In this document: positions 7,235-14,616 of the stretch, in pieces | Position numbering within the stretch: position 1 is the first letter of the stretch | Layout of the letters: every line of letters begins with the position of its first letter | NCBI GenBank assembly: GCA_002682825.1 | Contig: NOKP01000068.1 | Span: 151,260-165,875 of the forward strand | DNA from: Neonectria sp. B-13 | Lineage: Eukaryota > Ascomycota > Sordariomycetes > Hypocreales > Nectriaceae | DNA length: 14,616 nucleotides | Reading direction: 5' to 3' | Translations under genes and position numbers: made by a program | The notes under the pieces: model-generated | What the model was told of the DNA's origin: nothing | The model's input: the letters and a program-made list of their open reading frames with translations, nothing else | Databases searched by the model: none

Positions 7235-9709
7235 TTAGGAACCAGTCAGCTGAGGAGGAGTCCAGTTCTCGAGCCAGTTGTCATCAGTAACATCGAACCC
7301 ATTCTTGTCTAAGAGGTTCATGACATCCGTAAACAGGGCTTGGGAGGAAATATCGTCATGGTGACTTCCATTTCTGGTATTGCCAGCGGCCGGCTCTGCG
7401 GCGGGCCGACGGACAGACGCGGCATCTCTCCCAGGGACGGCGTCACCATTTCCATTGCTCAGGAGTTCATCTGGCAGCATATTGAAGCCACTTCTGTCCC
7501 CAGCCCGAATTTCCTTGGTTGGGTCCAACGGCATTGCGTCCATCTCCGGCCGAGCCGCCAGCGGGACGGCTGTGTTTGTTGCCGCGGCACTGTCCCCGGA
7601 ATCTCGCCGATGAGATTCGGACCGTGCGGAATCTGCATATCGGTCGGCGATGCGCCTAGCCAGGCGCACAAACTCAGTCGTCTTTGTAAAGGCGGCTTCC
7701 CCAGAGATGATGTACTCCAGCCGGCCAAAGAATCCAACGACAACTTCCATTAATGCGATGTCATTGCGAGTTGACGTGTCGTTAGGGCTGGTGACTACAT
7801 GGGCGAAAAGTGTGGTAAGGGCCGTGAAGGGATAATAGAAGCCGAGCCTAGCGGGAAACATGTCAGTTGAATGAGCTTATTGGAGGAGAGGGCAACTTGT
7901 TTTCGCTGTGATTCGTATCAAGAAAGCACATCCAGTGACTTACCATCCAGGAGTGAAGCTTTCCACGTCAAGATGTTTGGTGAGCAGTACTATGGCTCTC
8001 GCTGCCTCTATATTTAAATTCATTGTCTTCTGAGTAGTGTTTGGCGAGGGGATTTCTTTTGTGAACATTGGCGTGAACCTACGGCACATGGCACATATGA
8101 TATAGTAGTAAGAGGAATGTAAAGCGACAAGCTGGAACCGAGTTAACCCCTTGGAATCGGCAATCCGACCAAATGGGATCCCAGGCTGAATGTCGGGTGG
8201 AATGGCTTGCTTCCATGCCTCAAGGTCCTGCATCAGGCGCTCCAAGGTACCGGAGAGCTGAGAAGAAGGCATATTGAGCGCGGTAGCTGAGTAGAGTCGT
8301 CGGGACACGGCGCCACATATACGGGCAAACTTGGCCAGTGACAGAAAGCAATCGAAGTCAGTAACCTCTTCCGCAGCGCTGCTGTTGGAATCGTAATGAC
8401 GGGTCAAGCGGACGCCTCGAGGAAAGGGGCAGCTGATTTCGTCATCATCCAGGGACGAGGGTCTCCCGCAGCGCAGGCCGATAGTCTTGTCGAGGCAATA
8501 TATGACCCAGAACGTGCGTGCCCTGTGTGAGTTTTCCTCTTCGCTCAAATTCCATTCTTGAGACGGGTGGCGGTTCAGTGCGATGCCTTGAGCGAGCCGT
8601 GAAGCCATTGAGCACAGGGTGTACTCTAGTCGCTGTGGGCTGGACAGCCCTTGAGCGAAGACGGTCATGACAGCGAATGCTTGGACCCCCATCAGGTCTG
8701 TGGCGCTGTGAACAATGTTGGATTCGTAAGAGAGAGCGTTTTGGAAGTACCCCCAAGATTCGCGACCCGACTCTTGGAATGATTCGGCCGTCTCGTGGGA
8801 CAGTGCTGCTCGGCAGCCTGAAGCCAAGACGGCATTGAGCAGGGCTTTCCAAGAACATGACTTGCAGCTTGGGTCGGTGCCAAAGCGCGCCAGCTGAAGC
8901 TCAAACTGACGTTGGTCCAGCACGGGAAATATGGTCTGGACAGTTGAGAAGTAAGCATCAACGTACTTCTTGATAACCGAAGGGGGTATCGTCTTCAAGC
9001 GATCGCCCGTCGAGTAAGTCGAAGGAGACGAGGGGGAAGGGTGAGGCGTGCATTTTGCTTGCCTCAGGTGTGCAAGAAGCGTGTTCCGGATGTCCTGGAT
9101 GGACTCGCACAACTCGTCGGAATCGGGGACATGTTGATGAATCCAGCTCAATCCCAAGTCAGATATGGTGGCGATGCCGGATGACGGGCCCGTGTACTCA
9201 TCCCCGTCTTCGGTACGCATCCACACGGCGGGATGACATCCTCTGACCTCCACGCCAGGGTCGCCTTCGAGAATTTGATCCAGTAGATCAAACGGACGAT
9301 CGAGGTCTGGGTTGTACGGAGATTGCACGGCCAGGTTCGCGTCGCGAGTCTGACTCTGCCGCGCTTGCAGCGCTGTCTGCATGTGTGCTCCGTCGCCTGA
9401 GCCGTTCACGGCAGTGTCGGTGTCGTTATCGAAGGGATTGATGCCACCAACGCATATCCATTCCTCGCTGGGCTCGCCATCCTCAGCCATCGCTGCTGGA
9501 CGAGGCCGGCTCTCGGGGGCCGTCGACGGCGTCCGAGGATATGTGGCGGACAGAAAGGGACGACGAGTGGAGAAGCCATCATGTGTGCTACGACGGATGC
9601 GCCTCTCGCCAGCATATGTGCAATGGCTCGCGCGCAGCCTGCAATTCTGGCAGACTGGACGCGCTTGGTCGCATCGAATCTTGCGGGCGCGACAGGTCTT
9701 GCATGCCAT
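7235..9709 (-). CDS. Zn2Cys6 transcription factor 2, two exons
   Basis: A nuclear fungal transcription regulator of about 792 residues. Exon 1 is 9709-7944 and exon 2 is 7847-7235, joined across a 96-nt intron with a GTAAGT donor, a CTGAC branch and a CCGCTAG acceptor; the join restores a TGG codon and continues LGFYYPFTALTTLFAH. The first in-frame ATG is at 9709-9707; the frame is open upstream to beyond 9820 but has no other ATG, so an additional upstream coding exon cannot be fully excluded. The zinc cluster is at the very N terminus: C3, C6, C13, C20, C23 and C30 (CKTCRARKIRC). An acidic low-complexity linker follows. The Fungal_trans region runs from about residue 246 (KKYVDAYFSTVQTIFPVLDQ), with the hallmark RTFWVIYCLDKTIGLRCGRP near 395-415. 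The C-terminal tail is Ala/Arg/Asp-rich and poorly conserved in appearance. A Tc1 element sits 115 bp upstream of the ATG. Its target genes are unknown; it may or may not belong with the VOC/FAH group. Confidence 0.9.
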
Positions 9710-9825
9710 CTCAAGGGTCGTTTCGTCAATATGAAAGGAGGCGGATTTCACAGAGCTTGGAACCGTGGAAGGTTTGCAAAAGTATGGGGTGCGCCGGTAG
9801 CCCCGGAAAATCAAAGGCACAGCTA

Positions 9826-9852
9826 AAGTGCCACCTCAAAAGTCTGTCAAAA
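9826..9852 (+). repeat. Left terminal inverted repeat of the Tc1-type element
   Basis: It begins AAGTGCCACCTC and ends TCTGTCAAAA. It pairs with 11199-11225 over 27 bp; the only differences are positions 6-7 (CC here, GG in the other end read inward). Confidence 0.93.
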
Positions 9853-9969
9853 GCCCACTTTTCCCGCCCTCCACCATGACAACGCAGAGAACAAAGATAC
9901 CCATTTCTCACGCAATTAGTACACTAAATAGGAAGTATATACATTTTTCGAACCGTCAGAAGCCAGGGA

Positions 9970-11113
9970 TCAATATTTAGTATACCAACCCCTAGCCCGG
10001 CGGCAGGCTTCCACCCGACGGGGCACTGACTCCAACAGCACCCGAATCTTGTCCTGTGGGATAGCTGCCCACGCTTTCTGCAAGCATTCCTTGAATTCTT
10101 CAATATCCACTGTATTTCTACGTAGGTTTGAGAGATGAGGGAACATTCTATAAACCTTCCTCTTTAGCATATTCCAAACATGTTCAATTGGGTTGAGATC
10201 TGGGCTGTGAGGTGGCCAGTCAATAAGGGAAATTGCGTTCTGGAAGATGAATGCCTCTGTGACTGCAGAACGATGGATTGAAGCATTATCTTGCTGAAAA
10301 TGACGGGTGCCATCATAGACTGGAAGCAGACCTTCCTCTAGAGCCTTAATATAGCTCTTAGAGCTGAATCCTTTCTTCTTGGCGAGCTCATCTCTTGTCA
10401 TGATCACCAAGCGACTTTTTCCTTCCAACCAAATTGCTCCCCAGACCATGATCCGGATAGCTGGCTTTCCATGATCTTGTTTATTAACGAATTTAGGATC
10501 ATAGGCCTCATGAGTAAATCGCCAGACCCATTCATTGGGATTTGAGCTTGAATTTTGGATTATACACTCATCTGAAAAGATGACCTAAGATGATAGTAAG
10601 AGCGTAGACAGACGTATTTTCTTAGACACTACATACCTGCATCAATTCATCTTCCTTATTTCTCCAAGAATATGTCCATAAAAGCCGCTCTTTTGCTGTT
10701 TCTTCTGATATATGCACTCGCTTTTTAGACCTCCATTTGCGTAAGTTTTCTTCACTAAGAGCGCGATTGATTGTCGCAGGGCTTACTGGGAGCTGCAGCT
10801 CCTGGACAAGCTCTCTCCGCGTGAGGTCAAAGTCCTGACGGACCCGGCGAACGATCGCACGCTTATCTCGAGGCGTGAGACTCTTAGGACGTCCAGAGCG
10901 AGGTTGTGACTGGAGAGACTGGGTCTTTTCAAAGCGTTGAAGAATGCGAGTGACTGCACTTGGTGAGACGCCAAAGTCGCGTGCGACGGCACTCTTCTTT
11001 GCACCGGCGTTTACGGCCGCAATAATAGCGACACGAACTTCGGGTTTGATTTCCTGATTAGGTTGACAATTTCCGGATATGATGGCACCAAAAGAACGAT
11101 TTTCTGTCGACAT
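9970..11113 (-). CDS. Tc1/mariner DD34E transposase, intact, two exons
   Basis: A cut-and-paste transposase of 363 residues for the surrounding element. ATG is at 11113-11111. Exon 1 is 11113-10637 and exon 2 is 10584-9970, with a 52-nt phase-0 intron (GTATGT donor, ATCTTAG acceptor); the join gives ELMQ-VIFSDECI and supplies the first catalytic aspartate. The N-terminal half has paired helix-turn-helix motifs (AKKSAVARDFGVSPSAVTRI; then TRRELVQELQLPVSPATINR) separated by the GRPKSLTPRD linker. The catalytic triad is D in FSDE, D in QQDNASIH and E in SPDLNPIEHVW, with 34 residues between the last two, the classical Tc1 spacing. WPPHSPDLNPIEH is a signature of the family. All key residues are present, so it may be active. 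Sequence alone cannot show expression. Confidence 0.93.
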
Positions 11114-11198
11114 GATCAAAAGTTGTGGTGATGTGAAGGTGGAAGGGTTGTCGCGATTGATTTCACGAGATTACGCGAGGCGCGACTTATACGCGTTT

Positions 11199-11225
11199 TT
11201 TTGACAGACTTTTGAGGTCCCACTT
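11199..11225 (-). repeat. Right terminal inverted repeat of the Tc1-type element
   Basis: Read inward from 11225 it begins AAGTGGGACCTC and ends TCTGTCAAAA, the partner of 9826-9852. The flanking TA is at 11226-11227. Confidence 0.93.
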
Positions 11226-11227
11226 TA

Positions 11228-11465
11228 ATAGTAGCGGCTAGTCACTGTGGATGCGTTATGTAGAAGATGCGGGGTAACTTAGTTAGCAGTCGCGTTAACC
11301 AGATCCAGTCATACTTCAAACACAGCACCTTTCTTCCATTGTCAACATGACGGTTGAAATCACAATGACTGCTTCCACTGATAGTTATTTTTATTTTTTA
11401 TTTTTCCCTTCACCTTGAATGTTATATTATGCTAATATAACGTATGGGATTTTAATATTTTGCAG
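11228..11465. other. Residual native intergenic sequence between two transposons, with a 21-bp hairpin
   Basis: This 238-bp piece is the middle of the original promoter region of regulator 2, now flanked by the Tc1 element on the left and the pogo element on the right. Its right half is AT-rich with runs of T and A. It contains a perfect inverted repeat, GTTATATTA (11421-11429), TGC, TAATATAAC (11433-11441). No gene is seen. Confidence 0.6.
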
Positions 11466-11467
11466 TA

Positions 11468-11515
11468 AGGTAACCACCCCACATCTGGACCACCCCCCAT
11501 TCTGGACCACTTTCC
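11468..11515 (+). repeat. Left terminal inverted repeat of the pogo-type element
   Basis: A 48-bp repeat beginning AGGTAACCACCCC and identical to the inward reading of 13282-13329. Inside it the decamer TCTGGACCAC occurs twice, at about 11484 and 11501, a likely pair of transposase-binding sites per end. Confidence 0.95.
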
Positions 11516-11625
11516 AGCCACTTTTTTTTTTTACACTTTCCCACCCATCTGCCTTCACATCCCAACCGCGTTTTCTCGTGCTATGGTGCATCAATTGCGA
11601 TATTATTTACATCCCTTAGACCGTT

Positions 11626-13223
11626 ATGCACAATTACCTTGAATCCGATATTCAAAATGCCATATTTGACGTGGAAAACGGATTATCTCAACGCGCTGCT
11701 GCATAACGTCATGGCATTCCACGTTCAACCTTAGTCCATCGACTCAATGGCGTCCAAAGTCACCAAAATGCTCATCAGCACTTTCAGAAGCTCTCTGCAG
11801 ACCAGGAAGCTAGTCTTACACAATGGGTCTTGGTCCAAGAAAGCCTAGGCTTCCCTCCAACACATGCCCAGCTCATTGACTTTGCTGGCCGGATTGCTAT
11901 CCTTAACGGTCATCTTGAGCCCCTTGGGACTCACTGGATTGACGGCTTCTTACGTCGAAACCCTCGGGTTAAGACTCTTCGAGGTCAGAAGCTTGATCTC
12001 TCCCGTTTTAATGGTGCAACAACTGAGAAAATCAAGTGCTTCTTCAAGTTCCTGGCTATCCCCGAAGTCAAGGCAATCCTCCGGGAAAATCGATACAACA
12101 TGGACGAAGCCGGCATTATGGAAGGGCAGGGACATAACGGCCTTGTGCTTGGAAGCTCAGAGCATAGGGTCGCGATGATTAAGAACCCGGGCTCGCGTTC
12201 CTGGATCACAATCATTGAGTGTATCTCAGCAGCCGGCCGGGCTTTGAGCCCACTTGTGATCTTTAAGGGAGTCACTGTTCAACAGCAATGGTTCCTGGAA
12301 GAGCTCGATTTCCTAAGCTCTTGGGACTTCACTTCTACTGAGAAGGGCTGAACTAATGACCACGTTGCCCTTGTGTGGCTAAGACTGTTTTTATCCCCCA
12401 GACAATGCCGAAAAAGGCAGGGGATAAGAGACTTCTTATTATTGACGGTCACGGCAGCCACGCCACAGACGATTTTATGTTTGAATGCTTTAATAATGAT
12501 ATATATCTCTTATTCCTTATTCCTCATTCTTCTCATGTTCTTCAGCCCCTTGATGTGGCTGTCTTTGGCCCTGTGAAAAACGCATACCGGCGCGAGATTT
12601 CTAAGCTTTCTGGACTTGACGATAACATACGACTTGGCAAGATTACCTTCACCCGATGTTATCATAAAGCCCGGATAGCCGACCTTACGTCTTCAAACAT
12701 CATCGCAGGCTGGAAATCCTCTGGCTTATGGCCAGTAAGTCTGGCAAAGCCTCTACTGAACCCGATGACTAGCAACCTCGAAAAACGCCCGATAACACCA
12801 CCTAAGACGATATCCCTAGTGGAAGAAAGTCTCTTCAAAACACCCCAGTCATCACGGCAGCTCAGAGCCTCACTTCAAAGTCTCCCTCCCTCAGCTACAC
12901 ACGACCGATCACTTCGGCTTTTTATGACTAAGATTATGAAGGGACTAGACAGTCGGAACACTAAGCTAGCAGCCCGAGACAAGGAATTGCTAGTCCTTAG
13001 GCATGAGATAGAGGAATTGAGGCCCAAGAAGAAGAAGAAAATCACATTCGATGCCAATGAGCGGTTTGCAAAGGTCCCAGACGTGTGGAAAGCTCGGGAA
13101 GCGATGTTAAAGATGTTGGACCCGAAAGGAACGTCAAATAAATGCCAAAAAATTGGATTCAAAGACATGTGCTTTGAATGGCAGCTAGACCTCCCAACTG
13201 GCGAAAAAATGACTACATTCTAA
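11626..13223 (+). pseudogene. Fot1/pogo-family transposase, broken by two stops and a frameshift
   Basis: The reconstructed reading path spans about 532 codons from the ATG at 11626 to the stop at 13221-13223, a normal size for the family. A psq-type helix-turn-helix near residues 19-42 (GLSQRAAA ... GIPRSTLVHRLNG) is interrupted by an in-frame TAA at 11704-11706. A CENP-B/Tc5-type DNA-binding region follows (WVLVQESLGFPP ... HWIDGFLRRNP). The catalytic DDD core shows NMDEAGIMEG, then LLIIDGHGSHATDDF, then HSSHVLQPLDVAVFGP, with all three aspartates present. A TGA at 12349-12351 sits where relatives have Trp (…EKG-stop-TNDHVALVWL), and one base is missing near 12380, after which the frame continues as KTVFIPQTMPKKAGDKR. 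The C terminus is Lys-rich (KKKKK near 13030-13045). No single open frame can give the full protein. Confidence 0.9.
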
Positions 13224-13281
13224 AGTTGCGTTGTTATTTAATTGAGGAGTGTTCAAATTGGGTGATTTCATTGATGTGGCG

Positions 13282-13329
13282 GGAAAGTGGTCCAGAATGG
13301 GGGGTGGTCCAGATGTGGGGTGGTTACCT
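13282..13329 (-). repeat. Right terminal inverted repeat of the pogo-type element
   Basis: Exact inverted partner of 11468-11515 over 48 bp, ending GGTGGTTACCT next to the TA at 13330-13331. It carries the same duplicated TCTGGACCAC decamer in reverse orientation. Confidence 0.95.
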
Positions 13330-13362
13330 TAAACCACGATTCTTTTTCCTAAAAGTTCCGCG

Positions 13363-13372
13363 TTTATTTATT
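13363..13372 (-). terminator. Putative poly(A) signal of the E2 gene
   Basis: On the minus strand AATAAATAAA begins only 3 nt after the E2 stop codon (TAA at 13378-13376). Fungal signals are degenerate and usually lie further downstream, so the role is uncertain. The pogo element starts at 13329, so 3' processing may occur inside the transposon end. Confidence 0.4.
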
Positions 13373-13375
13373 AAT

Positions 13376-14616
13376 TTAGGACAATACAACCGCCTGGACA
13401 TCATGTCCCTTAATATCCGCCAGCCACTTCTCAACCTGCTGAGCGCATCTCGCCACCGTGGCGCCATCGAGCACCCGATGGTCGGCACTCCAGCTCAAGA
13501 CTGCTCGATCTCTCTTCACAATGCCATCATTGCCGTCCTCGCCAGTCTCAAATACAGGGACTTGTTCTACCTTCCCAACTGCAACAATGGCCGTCATGGG
13601 CGTCAGAATTACTGGAGCCACTGCATGTCCACCAATGCTTCCAATATTGCTGACCACGATGGTGCCGCCCTTCATATCATCGGGCCTCAGCTTACCCGCC
13701 CTAGCTAGGTTACCCATTCTGGAGATTTCCTTCGCAAGGGACGCCACGGAATGGTTTTGGACATCTCGTATCACTGGCACTACAAGCCCCTGCGGCGTAT
13801 CCATCGCCACGCCGATATTGTGGGACGGCTTGATTATCAGCTGCGGCTCCGTTGGATCGCTCTCGGTATCCAGGACCGAGTTCAGGATTGGGTTGGAGAG
13901 CAGAGCTTGCGACAGAGCCTTGATCACAAATGAAAGAGGTGTGATTTTAGTGACAGATCCCGCTTCATCTTGCAAGTGGGACGAGAGGGAGCCATCGGAC
14001 AATGCCGTCTTGCGGAGGGCCATGACGCTTGTCAGATCTACCGCATGAGTGTAGAGAAAGTGCGGCACCGACAGCGACTTCGTCATAGACTCAAACATCC
14101 GTTTCTGGATAGGAGAGAGCGGCACCTTGTAGTCTGACTGGGTTTTCTCGGCCGGCTTGTCTTGACCTCCCGCCATGCCAGTCGTTGCGGAACTGGATGA
14201 GCCGACGTGAGTGTCATGGTGCTGTGTTGTATTCTGTGCCAGCCCTGGAGTTGACATAGGTTCGGGTATTTCTGGTGATGCTGCGCCAGCGGCTTGTTCC
14301 GGTTCTCCTTCGTCCCCTTGAACGTCCATGTCAAGAAGGGCCTTGCGCTCGTTAGTGTCAAGACCTGCCCAAGTTCAAGTGCTTCACGTACAGAGCCGAC
14401 TTTTGCAACATCACCAGCATTGTAGTGAAGTTTGTGGATGGTACCACTGAAGCGTGATGTGATCTGTGAGACAGCCGGGTCGTTAGCTTTGGTGCCTCAA
14501 ACTTCTTTCACATTCAGCGATGCACCGGGAAACCAATCACCTCGACCGAAGCTTTATCTGATTGAACTTCGCAGATTGGATCAAACTCTTCGACCTCATC
14601 GCCCTCCTTCACCTCC
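13376..14616 (-). CDS. Dihydrolipoyl acyltransferase E2, branched-chain 2-oxoacid dehydrogenase type (5' end outside window)
   Basis: E2 subunits pass acyl groups from a lipoyl-lysine to CoA in mitochondrial 2-oxoacid dehydrogenase complexes. Visible exons are 14616-14541, 14463-14392 and 14341-13376, with introns of 77 nt (GTGATT donor, GCTAAC branch, TCACAG acceptor) and 50 nt (GTACGT donor, CTAAC branch, GCAAG acceptor). About 370 residues are seen. The lipoyl domain shows EVQSDKASVE-ITSRFSGTIHKL, with lysine in SDKAS as the lipoylation site; this form is typical of the branched-chain E2. The catalytic domain starts at VPLSPIQKRMFESM and ends with SWSADHRVLDG, holding the catalytic His and Asp about 35 residues from the C terminus. 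The roughly 75-residue linker (Pro, Ser, Thr, Gly, Gln-rich) contains no recognisable peripheral subunit-binding domain, unlike usual E2s. The mitochondrial targeting segment and start lie beyond 14616. A specialised paralogue is possible. Confidence 0.9.

Larger units (their letters stand above)
9826..11225 (-). mobile_element. Tc1/mariner-type transposon, 1400 bp, apparently complete
   Basis: The element is bounded by 27-bp inverted repeats (25 of 27 positions identical) and by TA dinucleotides at 9824-9825 and 11226-11227, the standard Tc1/mariner target duplication. It encodes one transposase on the minus strand with no stop or frameshift seen. Removing it joins ...CACAGCTA to ATAGTAGC..., the pre-insertion sequence. 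It lies in the 5' flank of regulator 2, about 115 bp before that gene's ATG, so it probably separates the gene from its original promoter. Intact coding sequence and near-perfect ends suggest recent insertion or current activity. Confidence 0.93.
11468..13329 (+). mobile_element. Fot1/pogo-type transposon, 1862 bp, with degraded transposase
   Basis: The element has long terminal inverted repeats (48 bp perfect, then 5 of the next 6 positions also matching) flanked by TA at 11466-11467 and 13330-13331. Length, single transposase on the plus strand and TA target match the fungal Fot1 branch of the pogo group. The transposase frame carries two stops and one frameshift, so this copy is probably not autonomous, but its ends are intact and could still be used by an enzyme supplied elsewhere. 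It is inserted 46 bp past the stop codon of the E2 gene and in the upstream space of regulator 2. Confidence 0.93.

Noticed and set aside
8445..8858. A 137-residue open frame on the minus strand within regulator 2
   Set aside because: It is a shifted reading of the regulator 2 exon, whose own frame is continuous and shows Fungal_trans motifs.
9710..9820. A 37-residue N-terminal extension of regulator 2 upstream of 9709
   Set aside because: The open frame has no ATG there (it opens at GTG), which a fungal nuclear gene would not normally use; the first ATG is at 9709.
11704..12351. Repeat-induced point mutation as cause of the pogo transposase stops
   Set aside because: The TAA at 11704 could come from a CpA-type change, but the TGA at 12349 most likely came from TGG by a change outside that context, and the third lesion is a deletion. 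The 48-bp ends are unmutated. The signature is not shown.
13458..14048. A 196-residue open frame on the plus strand opposite the E2 gene
   Set aside because: It lies wholly antisense to a well-supported E2 coding exon and has no recognisable domain.
1..14616. tRNA, rRNA or other structured RNA genes
   Set aside because: I saw no convincing tRNA arms or rRNA-like stretches by eye; a dedicated covariance search could not be run here.

Overview
The window looks like genomic DNA of a filamentous ascomycete. The evidence is two fungal Zn2Cys6 transcription factors, many short introns (about 49-96 nt) with GTRNGT-type donors and CTAAC-like branch points, and three fungal-type DNA transposons. The species cannot be read from the sequence.

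Region 1, 1-1259 (minus strand): the 5' end of a hAT-family transposon. It has the start of its transposase (BED-type zinc finger, then a hAT N-terminal region), a long ATCGAT-rich subterminal tract, and a terminal sequence beginning CAGGG. The rest lies off the left edge. It is inserted in an exon of a fumarylacetoacetate hydrolase (FAH)-family gene whose first five exons remain at 1260-1908 (minus).

Region 2, 1909-7234: the broken FAH gene and a Zn2Cys6 regulator of CTF1-beta/AmdR type (2512-5261, plus, four exons) are divergent and share a 603-bp promoter region. Next is a VOC-superfamily, extradiol-dioxygenase-like gene (6105-6674, plus). The shared promoter and the VOC upstream region both carry direct repeats of CGG spaced by exactly 3 nt. 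A ring-cleaving dioxygenase-like enzyme, an FAH-like hydrolase and a local regulator suggest a small aromatic-catabolism cluster. This is inference from family membership. The FAH member is physically interrupted here.

Region 3, 7235-9709 (minus): a second Zn2Cys6 regulator with one intron, convergent with the VOC gene.

Region 4, 9710-13375: the interval between this regulator and the next gene, originally about 400 bp, expanded by two separate TA-targeting transposons. One is a 1400-bp Tc1/mariner element (9826-11225) with an apparently intact, intron-containing transposase of 363 residues. The other is a 1862-bp Fot1/pogo element (11468-13329) with 48-bp perfect terminal inverted repeats but a transposase broken by two stops and a frameshift.

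Region 5, 13376-14616 (minus, runs off the right edge): the C-terminal part of a dihydrolipoyl acyltransferase E2, closest to the branched-chain 2-oxoacid dehydrogenase E2. It has a lipoyl domain and a catalytic domain, but the linker between them shows no recognisable peripheral subunit-binding domain.

Exon boundaries were inferred by eye from splice signals and reading-frame continuity and have not been tested against transcripts.
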